Positions 1 through 9,603 are shown, numbered from the stretch's first letter. The stretch: DNA of 64,000 bases from Rufibacter sp. LB8 (GCF_014876185.1 NZ_JADALJ010000001.1:2771501-2835500), one strand, 5' to 3'. Numbers and translations: made by a program. The notes: generated from the letters alone by a model not told the origin.

Positions 1-726
1 AACGGCAACGCCCTGGGCAGCGACCTGCGCATACGCGGCCAGAAATTCACGGTGGTGGGCGTGATGGAGAAGCAGGGTGCCGGTCTGTTTGAGGGCCTGC
101 CTACCAATGACAAAAACTCGTACACGCCGTTTGGCACCTTCGGGAAAATGTTTGCCAGCGGCCCCCGGGGCATACAGCCGGTGCTCATGATCAAGGGCCT
201 GGTAGACGACCCGGGCATGCAGAACCTGGAGTACGAGGTACGGGGCAAGATGCGCACCATACGCGGGCTTAAACCCTACCAGGAAGACAACTTTGCCGTG
301 AACCGCTCAGAGATGATGGCCGACCAGATCAGCAGCCTGTTCAGCATCATTGGGTTTGCCGGGGCTATTATTGGCGGGTTCTCCATTCTCATTGGCGGCT
401 TTGGCATAGCCAACATCATGTTTGTGTCTGTGAAAGAGCGCACCAACATCATCGGCATACAGAAATCATTGGGCGCCAAGAATTTTTTCATTTTGTTCCA
501 GTTCCTGTTTGAGTCTGTGTTCCTGAGCCTTATTGGCGGGGGCGTGGGCATTCTGCTGGTGTCTTTGATAACCTTCATTCCCATGGGCTCGTTAGAGGTT
601 ATCCTAACGCCCGGCAACATCCTTCTGGGCTTGGGCGTATCTGTGGTGATTGGGGTGCTGTCTGGCATTATTCCGGCGGTGGTGGCCTCGCACCTGGACC
701 CCGTGATTGCCATCAGGTCAAAGTAA
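1..726 (+). CDS. ABC transporter permease, MacB/FtsX type (5' end missing)
   Basis: The frame is already open at base 1 and stops with TAA at 724-726, so only the last 241 residues are present. Visible are a remnant of the extracytoplasmic domain (LGSDLRIRG, FTVVGVMEK) and then an FtsX-type domain with three hydrophobic segments, roughly bases 330-430, 480-580 and 620-690. The protein ends with ASHLDPVIAIR, typical of MacB-like permeases. Such permeases work with a separate ATPase and move or extrude peptides, lipoproteins or drugs; the substrate cannot be told from this fragment. The ATPase and membrane-fusion genes, if present, must lie before the window. The next gene starts 225 bp downstream, behind a dispersed palindrome. 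Confidence 0.85.
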   Translation, partial: NGNALGSDLRIRGQKFTVVGVMEKQGAGLFEGLPTNDKNSYTPFGTFGKMFASGPRGIQPVLMIKGLVDDPGMQNLEYEVRGKMRTIRGLKPYQEDNFAVNRSEMMADQISSLFSIIGFAGAIIGGFSILIGGFGIANIMFVSVKERTNIIGIQKSLGAKNFFILFQFLFESVFLSLIGGGVGILLVSLITFIPMGSLEVILTPGNILLGLGVSVVIGVLSGIIPAVVASHLDPVIAIRSK

Positions 727-901
727 AGGAGACGGTAGCAGCCAGATTCCATGCAGCGGGCTTTTCAGCTTGCTGTTTTCTGGGCGATAACCGGCTTACT
801 CCCTCAGTACGATTTCAAATTTTTACAAGCACTACAGTTCACTAATTTTAGAAAACTAGTGCCTTCTCCCTAGGTTGTTCTAAGATGCATTTTTGACGCG
901 C

Positions 902-940
902 CTGTTTTGGGGCTCATTTCCAGAAACAAGGCCAAAAACA
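902..940. repeat. dispersed palindrome copy 1
   Basis: The left arm is close to TGTTTTGGGGCTCATTTC. The right arm is of the variant (GAAACNAAGCCAAAAAC) type, giving the forward asymmetric form. It lies just upstream of the LOG gene start. Confidence 0.8.
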
Positions 941-950
941 AGATTGATAT

Positions 951-1814
951 ATGACGAAGTTGAGAAAAACCAGCAAGACCAAGTTGCATGACGAGGTCCA
1001 GAACGCCGGCAGCGGCACCACCATCATTCAGCCAGACGTAAACGACAACAAAGTATCGTCTCTGCAGGAAGCCAAGAAAATTGCCAAGCGCGAAGCCCCC
1101 ATTTTAAGCGAAGACGACAAACGCATTCGCGAAGCCTTTACAGACAAAGACTGGAACGAAATTAAAATAGCCGACTCCTGGCAGATCTTCAAGGTGATGT
1201 CTGAGTTTGTGGAAGGCTTTGAGAAAATGGCCAAGATTGGCCCGTGCGTGTCCATCTTTGGGTCTGCCCGTACTAAATCTGACAACCCGTACTACAAAAT
1301 GGCTGAGGAGATTGCCGCCAAACTGGTGCGCCACGGGTACGGCGTGATCACCGGAGGTGGCCCCGGTATTATGGAGGCAGGTAACAAAGGCGCGCACTCA
1401 GAAGGCGGCCGCTCGGTGGGCCTGAACATTCAGTTGCCGTTTGAGCAGTTCAACAACATTTACATTGACCCAGACAAGATCATCAACTTTGACTACTTCT
1501 TTGTGCGCAAGGTCATGTTTGTGAAATACGCGCAGGGCTTCATTGGTATGCCTGGCGGTTTCGGAACGCTGGATGAATTGTTTGAGGCTTTAACGCTCAT
1601 CCAGACCAAGAAAATTGGCAAATTCCCGATTGTACTGGTAGGCCGCGCCTACTGGGGCGGCATGTTTGACTGGATCAAGAACGTGATGCTGGAGCAGGAA
1701 GGCAACATTAGCGCCGAGGACATGGACCTGGTGCACCTGGTAGACAACGCCACCGATGCCGTGAAGGTGATTGATGATTTCTACAGCAAATACCTCTTGT
1801 CGCCCAACTTTTAA
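951..1814 (+). CDS. LOG family (TIGR00730) nucleotide phosphoribohydrolase-like protein
   Basis: A 287-residue protein with both hallmark motifs of the LOG/lysine-decarboxylase-like family: GGGPGIMEA near residue 134 and PGGFGTLDE near residue 200. Characterised members hydrolyse cytokinin riboside 5'-monophosphates or other nucleoside monophosphates into base and ribose phosphate in the cytoplasm. The real substrate here is unknown. The family core is about 190 residues, so the first 80 or so, charged and rich in Lys/Asp, are an N-terminal extension. The ATG at 951 is the first in the frame and follows a dispersed palindrome by 10 bp. The gene appears to be monocistronic, with a hairpin terminator behind it. 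Confidence 0.9.
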   Translation: MTKLRKTSKTKLHDEVQNAGSGTTIIQPDVNDNKVSSLQEAKKIAKREAPILSEDDKRIREAFTDKDWNEIKIADSWQIFKVMSEFVEGFEKMAKIGPCVSIFGSARTKSDNPYYKMAEEIAAKLVRHGYGVITGGGPGIMEAGNKGAHSEGGRSVGLNIQLPFEQFNNIYIDPDKIINFDYFFVRKVMFVKYAQGFIGMPGGFGTLDELFEALTLIQTKKIGKFPIVLVGRAYWGGMFDWIKNVMLEQEGNISAEDMDLVHLVDNATDAVKVIDDFYSKYLLSPNF

Positions 1815-1833
1815 GAACGAGGCGACAAAAGCC

Positions 1834-1870
1834 AGTTTTGGCTTCATTTCAAAAACAGAGCCCGGAAACG
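1834..1870. repeat. dispersed palindrome copy 2 (diverged)
   Basis: The left arm AGTTTTGGCTTCATTTC is recognisable, while the right arm is rearranged. Its right half forms the left arm of the hairpin at 1853-1890. Confidence 0.55.
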
Positions 1871-1890
1871 CAAGTTTTCGGGCTCTGTTT
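1853..1890 (+). terminator. hairpin terminator after the LOG gene
   Basis: AAACAGAGCCCG at 1853 and CGGGCTCTGTTT ending at 1890 form a stem of about 17 bp with one mismatch. A T-rich stretch (GGTTTTGGGG) follows. It lies 39 bp after the LOG stop codon and seems to have been built from a dispersed palindrome. Confidence 0.6.
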
Positions 1891-1975
1891 GGTTTTGGGG
1901 CTGTCAATAATTTCAACATCAGTATGGATTAAAGCTAGTAAAGGCATCTTGCCAATATGCCTTTCCTGTATTCCT

Positions 1976-2716
1976 ATGAAAAAACTCCTGTTGCTTCTAT
2001 GTTACCTATTCATTTTTTCTGCCTGTGAGCAAAACCAACCTCCCAAGTTAGTTTTAAAGGCCTGCTCCTACCAGACCAGCAATGCTAAATTGCAATTGTA
2101 CAATGATGTATTGATTGAATTGGTAGAACGTCATTTTTACCATAGATACTTGGGGGAATCCTTCGCAGACTCCATCATAACGGCTAGCAACGTGTATGAA
2201 CTCACAGATTCAATGCAAGTTTTTAAGGAATTGAATAAAATGTCTGCCATCTATAGCCAACGGCAGAAAGAGATTTTCAATAACCCTGAACAATGGTGCA
2301 CGGTGTACTTAGACACAGCCTGGTACGGCGATTCTCATTTTGAAGAAATACTCAGAGCCTTACCTATAGACAGTGCAGAATACTTGATGGGAAAACGGCT
2401 CGGCTTTCAGGAATCTGAATGGAAACCTAGTTATTTGATCAATCTCCAATCCCCGCAAAAAGAGTTCAAATCAAAAAACTTCCAAGCGTGCACGTTTAGA
2501 GTAGCTGACATTCAACACTATCAGATAGACCGCAGTACCTGTGAAATTGGCCGGTTCCAGTTTTCAAATGTGAGTTTGAACGGGTCACAAACCAAAGGAT
2601 GGCTGTACTACGAGTTTTCTTGCGGTGGAAATTGCGGCATGGGTGAGATTTTAACAATTGAGAAAAGTAAGGACAAATGGGTAATTAAATCGGCCAAGAA
2701 CCTCTGGATTTCTTAG
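1976..2716 (+). CDS. hypothetical lipoprotein
   Basis: A 246-residue protein of unknown function. The ATG at 1976 is preferred over the upstream 1838 because it opens a clean lipoprotein signal (MKKLLLLLCYLFIFSAC), while the upstream extension is translated repeat DNA. The acylated Cys would be residue 17, placing the protein in the outer or inner membrane. The mature part contains many Tyr, Ser and Gln residues and a C-terminal Cys pair context (SCGGNCGMGE). I recognise no family. Confidence 0.7.
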   Translation: MKKLLLLLCYLFIFSACEQNQPPKLVLKACSYQTSNAKLQLYNDVLIELVERHFYHRYLGESFADSIITASNVYELTDSMQVFKELNKMSAIYSQRQKEIFNNPEQWCTVYLDTAWYGDSHFEEILRALPIDSAEYLMGKRLGFQESEWKPSYLINLQSPQKEFKSKNFQACTFRVADIQHYQIDRSTCEIGRFQFSNVSLNGSQTKGWLYYEFSCGGNCGMGEILTIEKSKDKWVIKSAKNLWIS

Positions 2717-2783
2717 TTCTTTGCCATCTTTACATGAAAAGCGCGACTTTTCCGTTACATAATTACCCCGCCTTCTATTTTTC

Positions 2784-3410
2784 ATGCTTCCACCCAACAA
2801 AAGACAGAAACAAGCCCGCGTTCTCAGAGACTTCAGAAAAGTACACCGGCTCACGGGTGCGCTGCTGTTTGTGTTCTTCTTCCTCATCTCCATTACCGGT
2901 TTACTCCTTGGCTGGAAAAAACATAGTGGTGGCATTATTCTGGCCAAAACCTACAAAGGCGCCTCTACAAACTTGAAAGACTGGCTGCCCGTGGACAGCC
3001 TCACCACCAATGCCTTTGCCGCCATCAGAGATTCATTAGGAGAAGATAAGACCTTGACTTTAGACCGTATTGACATGCGGCCCGACAAAGGCACCGTCAA
3101 ATTCCTGTTCACCGAAGAGTACCTGGGCGTGCAGCTAGACGCCACCACCGGCCAACTGCTGCACCTGGAAACCCGTCGCGCCGATTTCATTGAAAACCTG
3201 CATGACGGCTCCATTCTGGACCGGTGGCTGGGCGTGGACAGTGGCGCGCTCAAGGTAATCTACAGCACCATTATGGGCGTGGCCCTGCTTATCTTTACCA
3301 TTACCGGTTTCTGGCTGTGGTATGGCCCCAAACGCATGAAGCAGGACAGCCCCGCAGTTCCGGTGAAACCAGCTGGCCCAAAACCTCCCAGGGCCGTCAG
3401 GCCCACCTAA
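2784..3410 (+). CDS. PepSY-associated transmembrane protein
   Basis: A 208-residue membrane protein. A first helix covers roughly residues 26-44 (LLFVFFFLISITGLLLGW), a soluble PepSY-like loop follows (VQLDATTGQLLHLETR), and a second helix lies near residues 158-178 (TIMGVALLIFTITGFWLWYG). The tail is Pro/Lys rich. The layout matches short PepSY_TM proteins of Bacteroidota, often linked to iron uptake or iron reductases; no such partner is seen here. It starts 67 bp after the lipoprotein gene and is followed 24 bp later by the aldolase-like gene, so the two may be cotranscribed. Confidence 0.75.
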   Translation: MLPPNKRQKQARVLRDFRKVHRLTGALLFVFFFLISITGLLLGWKKHSGGIILAKTYKGASTNLKDWLPVDSLTTNAFAAIRDSLGEDKTLTLDRIDMRPDKGTVKFLFTEEYLGVQLDATTGQLLHLETRRADFIENLHDGSILDRWLGVDSGALKVIYSTIMGVALLIFTITGFWLWYGPKRMKQDSPAVPVKPAGPKPPRAVRPT

Positions 3411-3434
3411 AACCGTCTTTACTGCCATTTACTT

Positions 3435-4550
3435 ATGTCTTTTCTTGACCAGATTTCTGAGCCCACGCTGTTAGTCAATGAAGCCATCTGCCGGGCCAAC
3501 ATTAGGCGCATGGCCGCCAAAGCAAGGCGGCACCAAGTACGGTTACGCCCCCATTTCAAGACGCACCAGAGTTGGCAGGTAGGCGAATGGTTCCGGCAAG
3601 AAGGCATTTCAGCCATCACGGTTTCCAGCGTGAAAATGGCGCAGTATTTTGCCGGGCACGGTTGGCAAGACATTACCATTGCGTTCCCGCTCAACCGAAG
3701 ACAATTGCCGCAGATCATAGAACTGGCACAGCAGATTGCCTTGGGTCTTACCGTTACGTCTGCTGATGACGTGGTTTTTCTGCGGGACAACTTGGCCGCT
3801 TCTGTCAATATCTGGATCAAGGCAGACACCGGCTACGGCCGCACGGGCATTTCTTCTGAAGACACGGCCACCCTAGACCTTCTTCTGCATGAACTCAAGT
3901 ACACCTCCCAGCACACGTTCAAAGGATTTCTGGCCCACGCCGGCCACAGTTACAAAGTCCGTGGGTTTGAGGCCGTAGCCGCCGTGCACCGGCAAACCTT
4001 GGAGAAAATGCGCGCCCTCAAAAAACACTATGCCCCCACCTGGCCAAACCTGGAACTCTCCATTGGCGACACGCCCTGCTGCAGCGTGATGGGCGACTTT
4101 GCCGAAATGGACGAAATAAGACCCGGCAACTACGTGTTCTATGACCTCACCCAGCATCAGATTGGTTCCTGTCGCTTAGAAGATATTGCCGTGGCCATGG
4201 CCTGCCCCATTGTCGCGCTGCACCCAGAACGCAACGAAATTATTCTCTACGGCGGCGCGGTACATTTCTCCAAAGACATACTTCCCCAGCCAAATGGGCA
4301 GAATTTATTCGGGTTGATAGTGCCGTTGTCGGAAGATGGTTGGGGTGAACCCTTGCCAGGTACTTCGGTGGTTTCGCTTTCACAGGAACACGGCGTGGCA
4401 CGCACTTCGGCGGAGTTGTTTGGGCAATTTAAGGTGGGGGATTTAGTAGGAGTATTGCCCGTGCATTCCTGTTTGACCACTGATGCGGCTAGAGGTTATC
4501 TTACGTTGAAAGGCGAGCGGTTGGAGCATTTGAGTGGTGTGCCATTGTAA
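3435..4550 (+). CDS. D-threonine aldolase / D-serine dehydratase-like PLP enzyme
   Basis: A 371-residue fold-type III PLP enzyme. The N-terminal alanine-racemase-like barrel carries the PLP lysine in RPHFKTHQ (Lys42). The C-terminal domain carries the zinc-site motif HSCLT (His344, Cys346) of the D-serine dehydratase-like family. The predicted reaction is retro-aldol cleavage of D-threonine and related D-3-hydroxy amino acids, or D-serine dehydration; sequence alone does not decide between them. The length is normal for the family. The start is close behind the PepSY gene stop (24 bp), which suggests shared transcription. Confidence 0.85.
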   Translation: MSFLDQISEPTLLVNEAICRANIRRMAAKARRHQVRLRPHFKTHQSWQVGEWFRQEGISAITVSSVKMAQYFAGHGWQDITIAFPLNRRQLPQIIELAQQIALGLTVTSADDVVFLRDNLAASVNIWIKADTGYGRTGISSEDTATLDLLLHELKYTSQHTFKGFLAHAGHSYKVRGFEAVAAVHRQTLEKMRALKKHYAPTWPNLELSIGDTPCCSVMGDFAEMDEIRPGNYVFYDLTQHQIGSCRLEDIAVAMACPIVALHPERNEIILYGGAVHFSKDILPQPNGQNLFGLIVPLSEDGWGEPLPGTSVVSLSQEHGVARTSAELFGQFKVGDLVGVLPVHSCLTTDAARGYLTLKGERLEHLSGVPL

Positions 4551-4560
4551 GATGAAGGAA

Positions 4561-4599
4561 GACACTCGTAGGAACTGCGTACACTACGAGGTCATAGCA
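4561..4599. repeat. short hairpin repeat, copy A
   Basis: CTCGTAG (4565-4571) and CTACGAG (4584-4590) flank a 12-nt loop. An almost identical 37-39 bp unit recurs at 57985-58021 with differences mostly in the loop, so it is a second small dispersed repeat family. Confidence 0.65.
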
Positions 4600-4617
4600 G
4601 CCAACCTAACTAGTTTC

Positions 4618-4655
4618 CGTTTTCGGGCTCATTTATGGAAATGAAGGCAAAAACG
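4618..4655. repeat. dispersed palindrome copy 3
   Basis: Forward asymmetric form. An ATG inside the copy (4635) opens a spurious N-terminal extension for the following lipoprotein frame. Confidence 0.8.
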
Positions 4656-4697
4656 CATCTTCTGAAAAAGGATGTTCAACCTCTAACTTTTCACAAG

Positions 4698-5333
4698 ATG
4701 CGAACTCTACCATTTTCTCTCCTCTTCTGCCTTCTTCTTATCAGCGCCCTTTTCTTTCCTGCCTGCGGCCTAAAAGAAACTGAAAAACCTAAAGCCCATA
4801 GCAGCTTTACTTTGATTTCAATTGGCCAAGCTGATTCTGCCACTGCCCTAAACAAAGGCAGAGGCATTAGTAGATATATCTATGCTAACTTAAATACTGA
4901 CTCTGTTTTCTACTATCAAAGTATTAATTCAGGATATGGATATCACCATATACCCAAGACTCAACCTTCTAGAGCGGGAATTATACAAGGCTTCAGCAAA
5001 GACAGTACCATCATCAAATTTCTCCAACGCAGCAAAAGCATGCTTGGCAGGCCTAAGATAGAATATTCTTCTGAGCGTGGACTTAGAGAAAACTCTCCTT
5101 ATGTTCTAATAATTGAAGAAGGTACACAACAGTAAATAATCAACTTTGGAGCCTATGAATCAGATTATGTTATTGATTACGTAATTGGCTATTTAGTAGG
5201 ATTGAATCAAAACCCCCATTTAAAATCATCGACGATAAGAATAAATGAAGACAGCCTTCTAATCCCCTTGCTCACTCGTTCTGAATTGAAAGCAGTCCCG
5301 GCAATTGGTGACATTCAAATAGATGATAAATGA
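4698..5333 (+). pseudogene. lipoprotein gene interrupted by an in-frame TAA
   Basis: The ATG at 4698 opens a lipoprotein signal (MRTLPFSLLFCLLLISALFF then PAC). The frame hits TAA at 5133-5135 after 145 codons, but the same frame stays open afterwards to TGA at 5331-5333. The downstream part (RINEDSLLIPLLTRSE) matches the C-terminal part of the next gene (RFNEDSIVVPIISKAG), and the upstream part matches its N-terminal half (LISIGQADSATALNKGRGIS against ITLGAADSTTKENHGFGVA). So one base change, for example CAA or GAA to TAA, appears to split a gene of 211 codons. A sequencing error is possible. Function unknown. Confidence 0.75.
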
Positions 5334-5371
5334 TTCTCAGGTGCAGTCTTCATTTATCATATTTAGCCTCC

Positions 5372-5408
5372 CGTTTTCAGCCTCATTTCCCAAAACGAAG
5401 CCAAAAAC
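5372..5408. repeat. dispersed palindrome copy 4
   Basis: Forward asymmetric form between the two paralogous lipoprotein genes. It is translated in a spurious upstream extension of the next gene. Confidence 0.8.
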
Positions 5409-5433
5409 GCATCTGAACTTAGATTTTCTGCCT

Positions 5434-6093
5434 ATGCGGTTTACAAAGCTAAAGCTGTTGCGTCTTCTAATTCCAGGCATCTTTTGTTTAGGAATTCATG
5501 GCTGTCAAACTAACGTTCCGGAAGAGAAAGTGCGCACCATGACTTTTATTACACTTGGCGCGGCAGACTCCACCACCAAAGAAAATCATGGTTTTGGGGT
5601 AGCACGATTTGTTTACATTGACTTTAACAAAGACAGCATTTCTACCTATCGGAAGTATTTAATGCAAGACACAGTTATCAATTTTAAAAGGTTTAAACAA
5701 ACATTTACAATCAGCAGTCTTAAAAACGACACTCTCCTAGAGTCTCTTTTCACCGCTGACTTGAAAAATTTAGAAGGAGTTAGCCAAAAACATTATAGCT
5801 CTGGGTCGAGCCTAGAAGATTTTGTTGATAGTTACGCTAATGCCTTTGCCTATTTCATCAAAATTAAAGATGATACGACAGAGCGGTATACACTCTTAAA
5901 AAAGCAAAATGTTTCTGCACAGATGGATAGCACCATTTCCTTACTTTACAGACTAACAGATACTGCCTTAATGAAGCCTACCAGTACTAGATTTAATGAA
6001 GACAGCATAGTAGTACCAATTATTTCTAAAGCTGGTCACAAACGATTTCCAATTTCCCCAGAAATACTGTTACTTCCTTCTCCTAAAAACTAA
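5434..6093 (+). CDS. hypothetical lipoprotein, paralog of the preceding broken gene
   Basis: A 219-residue protein of unknown function. The start at ATG 5434 is chosen because it opens a signal ending at GIHGC; the upstream frame to 5323 runs through a dispersed palindrome. It aligns with the interrupted gene at 4698-5333 over most of its length, so the pair arose by duplication. The mature region is rich in Asp, Ser and Thr, and no domain is recognised. Confidence 0.75.
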   Translation: MRFTKLKLLRLLIPGIFCLGIHGCQTNVPEEKVRTMTFITLGAADSTTKENHGFGVARFVYIDFNKDSISTYRKYLMQDTVINFKRFKQTFTISSLKNDTLLESLFTADLKNLEGVSQKHYSSGSSLEDFVDSYANAFAYFIKIKDDTTERYTLLKKQNVSAQMDSTISLLYRLTDTALMKPTSTRFNEDSIVVPIISKAGHKRFPISPEILLLPSPKN

Positions 6094-6102
6094 ACTAACC
6101 CC

Positions 6103-6128
6103 CGTTTTCGCCCTCATTTCCAAAAACG
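6103..6128. repeat. dispersed palindrome copy 5 (truncated)
   Basis: The left arm CGTTTTCGCCCTCATTTC joins directly to AAAAACG; about 12 bp of the right arm are missing. Confidence 0.6.
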
Positions 6129-6140
6129 CAGCTACTAAAA

Positions 6141-6180
6141 ACTCACCCCCTCTCCGCGGGAGAGGGGCCGGGGGTGAGGT
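6141..6180. repeat. CTCTCC...GGAGAG hairpin repeat
   Basis: CCCCTCTCC, a GCG loop and GGAGAGGGG, followed by a GGGTGAGG tail. Related CCCTCACC/CTCTCCC hairpins occur at 55220-55258 and 59751-59785, so this is a dispersed hairpin repeat. Confidence 0.55.
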
Positions 6181-6272
6181 CCCAAAAACACTTCCCTACC
6201 CGCAAACTATTCTGCCAAAATTTCGGTTAAGAAGAGATGGGTTGGCCGCTCCTTTACTAGCGCGCAAATCCC

Positions 6273-6280
6273 TACCTTTG
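6273..6280 (+). promoter_or_regulatory. putative -7 box for uvrA
   Basis: TACCTTTG fits the Bacteroidota -7 consensus TAnnTTTG and lies 23 bp before the uvrA ATG. No well-spaced TTG (-33) box is seen. Confidence 0.4.
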
Positions 6281-6303
6281 CTCTTTAAACCGAACCAAGT
6301 CGG

Positions 6304-9300
6304 ATGACGCCAAAAGATTCTGTAGCTGCCTCGCCGGTAGCCAAAAAAAATAGTTCCACCGTAGAAGTGCCGTTCATTGAAGTGTACGGCGCGCGGGAAC
6401 ACAACCTCAAGAACATCAGCCTCAAGATACCGCGTAACCAGTTGGTGGTCTTCACGGGCATCTCGGGCAGCGGGAAATCCTCGCTGGCTTTTGACACCAT
6501 CTACGCCGAAGGCCAGCGCCGCTACATGGAGACCTTCTCTGCGTATGCCCGGTCCTTTCTGGGCGGCATGGAACGGCCCAACGTAGACAAGATTGAAGGA
6601 CTGTCGCCGGTGATTTCCATTGAGCAGAAAACCACCAGTAGGAACCCGCGCTCCACGGTGGGCACTATCACGGAGATTTACGATTTCCTGCGCCTGCTCT
6701 ACGCCCGTACCGCCGAAGCCTTCAGCTACGAGACAGGCGAGAAGATGATTAAGCAGTCTGATGACCAGATTGTGCAGCACGTGCTGGAGCATTTCTCAGG
6801 CAAAAAAACCATTGTGCTGGCCCCCGTGGTCAAAGGCCGGAAAGGCCATTACCGCGAACTGTTTGAGCAAATCAGAAAGATGGGGTTCCTACGTGCGCGT
6901 ATTGACGGCGAACTCACCGAGCTTACGCCCAAGATGCAGGTGGACCGCTACAAAATCCACGACATTGAGATTGTGATTGACAAACTGGTTCCCTCGGCTG
7001 AGGACCGTTACCGTTTGTCAACCTCTATTCAGAATGCGCTGCAACACGGCAAAGGAACCGTCTTGGTTTTAGACGCTGACACCAACGCCACGCAATTCTA
7101 CTCCAGGCATTTGATGGACCCGGCCACCGGCATCGCCTATGATGATCCGGCGCCTAATACGTTCTCGTTCAACTCGCCGTATGGCGCGTGCCCTACCTGC
7201 AACGGCCTGGGCGAAATTGAGGAACTCACCGAGGAATCCATAGTCCCCAGCAAGGGTGTGAGCATCAGCCGAGGCGGAATTGCGCCGCTGGGCGAGTACC
7301 GCGACATCTGGATTTTCACGCAAATAAGTGCCGTGCTCAAGCGCCACAAACTGTCGCTGATGGCCCCCATCTCTGACATTCCGGAGGAGACGTGGCAGCA
7401 ACTGATGTACGGTTTTGAGGAGGAGGACCCGAAGGGCAAGAAAGAGCCGTTCGTGTTTGAGGGCGTTATCAACTTCCTGAAAAAACAGCTGGAGTCTGAC
7501 TCAGAAAACGTACGGAACTGGATTCAAGAATACACCCAGCAGAGCACCTGCCCAGAATGCAACGGTTACCGCCTGAAACGGGAATCATTGCACTTTAAAA
7601 TAGACCACAAACACATCGGCCAACTGGCCGAAATGGACATTGCTGAGCTTGCCGGTTGGGTGGCCAACCTGGAAGAACGCCTGAACGACCGCCAGAACTT
7701 AATTGCCCGGGAACTGCTCAAGGAAATTAGAAAACGCATTGGCTTCCTGGTAGATGTGGGACTGGAATATCTGCATTTGCACCGTTCCGTGCGCACGCTG
7801 TCTGGTGGCGAAAGCCAGCGCATACGTTTGGCCACGCAGATTGGAACGCAGTTGGTAGGCGTGCTCTATATCATGGATGAACCCAGCATTGGCTTGCACC
7901 AGCGCGACAACGAGAAACTGATTAAAGCCCTGCAAGACTTGCGCGATTTGGGCAACTCTGTGGTAGTGGTGGAACATGACAAAGACATGATTCTGGCTGC
8001 TGATTACGTGGTGGACATCGGGCCGGGCGCGGGTATTCACGGAGGGCAGATTGTGACCGCCGGCACGCCCCAGGAAATGATGGAAAGCGGCACCACCACC
8101 GCAGACTTCCTGAGTTTCAGAAAAGGGATTGCGGTGCGCAAACAGAAACGGCCCGGCAACGGAAAAAGCCTGATTCTGCGCGGGGCCACCGGTCACAACC
8201 TCAAAGACGTAACGCTGGAGTTACCGCTGAGCAAATTGCTGTGCGTGACCGGAGTTTCAGGTAGCGGGAAATCATCGTTGATTCATGACACGCTCTACCC
8301 TATCCTGAACAAGCATTTCTTCAACGCCAAGCGCGAGCCGTTGCCGTTCAAAAGTGTGGAAGGCCTGAATGTGATTGACAAAGTGATTGAGGTGGACCAA
8401 AGCCCCATCGGGCGTACGCCGCGCTCCAACCCAGCCACGTACACGGGGGTTTTCACCGAAATCAGAAGTCTGTTCGCGTCTATGCCGGAGGCTAAAATCA
8501 GAGGCTACGCGGCGGGTCGGTTCTCGTTCAACGTGAAAGGCGGCCGCTGTGAAACCTGCGAAGGCGCCGGCATGCGCACCATTGAGATGAACTTCATGCC
8601 CGATGTGTACGTGCCCTGCGAAACCTGCAAAGGCAAACGTTACAACCGCGAGACCCTGGAAGTCCGCTTCAAAGGAAAATCGGTGACCGACATTCTGGAT
8701 ATGACCGTAGAACAGGCCGTGGAGTTCTTCGAGAACCAGCCCAGAATTTTGCGCAAAATCAAGACCTTGAACGATGTGGGCTTAGGCTATATCACGTTAG
8801 GTCAACAAGCCACTACGTTGTCTGGCGGTGAGGCGCAGCGCGTGAAACTGGCCACCGAGCTTTCCAAGAAAGACACCGGCCGCACATTGTACATCTTGGA
8901 TGAACCAACCACCGGCCTTCACTTCCAGGATATTCAACATTTGTCAGACGTGTTGAACCGCTTGGTAGACAAAGGCAACTCCGTACTCATCATTGAGCAC
9001 AACATGGACTTGATTAAAGTGGCCGACCACGTGATTGACATTGGCCCCGAAGGCGGCGCGAAAGGTGGATATATTGTGGCACAGGGAACACCAGAGGAAG
9101 TAGCCGCTTTGAACTTAGGTCACACTGCTCGCTTCCTGAAAGAGGAATTAGCCAACAGCCATTACATTGATGCGCCCACGTTTGTAGAAGAGGTTGAGGA
9201 AGATGACATAGCTATAGCAGAGGTTCCTGAAAAGAAAACCCGCGGCCGCAAGAAAAAGGTTGAAACCGAAACAGCTTCTGATGCTACTGCAACCGCGGCA

Positions 9301-9351
9301 GTTCCTGTGAAAGAGAAAAAGAAGCCCGGCCCCAAAAAGAAAACCGAGTAG
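6304..9351 (+). CDS. uvrA: UvrA, excinuclease ABC subunit A
   Basis: A 1015-residue ATPase of nucleotide excision repair; UvrA dimers find DNA lesions and load UvrB. Two ABC modules are visible. The first Walker [10 protein letters not shown], is near residue 50 and the second, GVSGSGKSS, near residue 650. Signatures [12 protein letters not shown] and [12 protein letters not shown] and zinc-finger CxxC motifs (CPTCNG, CPECNG, CETCEG, CETCKG) are present. Family members are about 940 residues long; the excess is a C-terminal tail of roughly 60 residues with basic clusters ([14 protein letters not shown]) separated by an Ala/Thr/Glu stretch. The tail is probably disordered and may bind DNA. A dispersed palindrome begins right after the stop codon. 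Confidence 0.97.
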   Translation: MTPKDSVAASPVAKKNSSTVEVPFIEVYGAREHNLKNISLKIPRNQLVVFTGISGSGKSSLAFDTIYAEGQRRYMETFSAYARSFLGGMERPNVDKIEGLSPVISIEQKTTSRNPRSTVGTITEIYDFLRLLYARTAEAFSYETGEKMIKQSDDQIVQHVLEHFSGKKTIVLAPVVKGRKGHYRELFEQIRKMGFLRARIDGELTELTPKMQVDRYKIHDIEIVIDKLVPSAEDRYRLSTSIQNALQHGKGTVLVLDADTNATQFYSRHLMDPATGIAYDDPAPNTFSFNSPYGACPTCNGLGEIEELTEESIVPSKGVSISRGGIAPLGEYRDIWIFTQISAVLKRHKLSLMAPISDIPEETWQQLMYGFEEEDPKGKKEPFVFEGVINFLKKQLESDSENVRNWIQEYTQQSTCPECNGYRLKRESLHFKIDHKHIGQLAEMDIAELAGWVANLEERLNDRQNLIARELLKEIRKRIGFLVDVGLEYLHLHRSVRTLSGGESQRIRLATQIGTQLVGVLYIMDEPSIGLHQRDNEKLIKALQDLRDLGNSVVVVEHDKDMILAADYVVDIGPGAGIHGGQIVTAGTPQEMMESGTTTADFLSFRKGIAVRKQKRPGNGKSLILRGATGHNLKDVTLELPLSKLLCVTGVSGSGKSSLIHDTLYPILNKHFFNAKREPLPFKSVEGLNVIDKVIEVDQSPIGRTPRSNPATYTGVFTEIRSLFASMPEAKIRGYAAGRFSFNVKGGRCETCEGAGMRTIEMNFMPDVYVPCETCKGKRYNRETLEVRFKGKSVTDILDMTVEQAVEFFENQPRILRKIKTLNDVGLGYITLGQQATTLSGGEAQRVKLATELSKKDTGRTLYILDEPTTGLHFQDIQHLSDVLNRLVDKGNSVLIIEHNMDLIKVADHVIDIGPEGGAKGGYIVAQGTPEEVAALNLGHTARFLKEELANSHYIDAPTFVEEVEEDDIAIAEVPEKKTRGRKKKVETETASDATATAAVPVKEKKKPGPKKKTE

Positions 9352-9389
9352 CGTTTTCGGGCTCGTTCCCAGAAATGAGCCCGAAAACG
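9352..9389. repeat. dispersed palindrome copy 6
   Basis: Nearly perfectly symmetric. It starts at the base after the uvrA TAG. Confidence 0.85.
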
Positions 9390-9406
9390 GAAAGTTTAGA
9401 AACAGA

Positions 9407-9434
9407 AAAGCCTTGTTCTTATGAGCAAGGCTTT
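9407..9434 (+). terminator. uvrA terminator
   Basis: AAAGCCTTG and CAAGGCTTT form a 9 bp stem, extendable to about 12 bp with one wobble. CTTTGTT follows. It lies 55 bp after the uvrA stop. Confidence 0.75.
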
Positions 9435-9467
9435 CTTTGTTATAGGGCAAATCTCAGCAACGTGAGC

Positions 9468-9574
9468 AACCCACCCCTACCCCTCCTAGGAGGGGAATGA
9501 ATACGTACTAGGTCATTTACTATAGAAAATACTTGTGCAGATACTCCCCTCCTGGGAGGGGTAGGGGTGGGTTC
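9468..9574. repeat. inverted-repeat element with CCCACCCCTACCCCTCC ends
   Basis: CCCACCCCTACCCCTCC at the left is answered by GGAGGGGTAGGGGTGGG at the right, with about 45 bp of AT-rich DNA between. Related single arms occur at 29830-29850 and 30006-30034. It looks like a short non-coding inverted-repeat element. Confidence 0.65.
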
Positions 9575-9603
9575 ATGCGCCTGTATAAAGTCTTGGCAGC
9601 TTG

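Noticed and set aside
4635-4697. N-terminal extension of the first lipoprotein of the duplicated pair
   Set aside because: It starts inside a palindrome copy; the lipoprotein signal begins at 4698.
6196-6792. 198-residue minus-strand frame
   Set aside because: It overlaps the start of uvrA on the other strand and has no recognisable feature.
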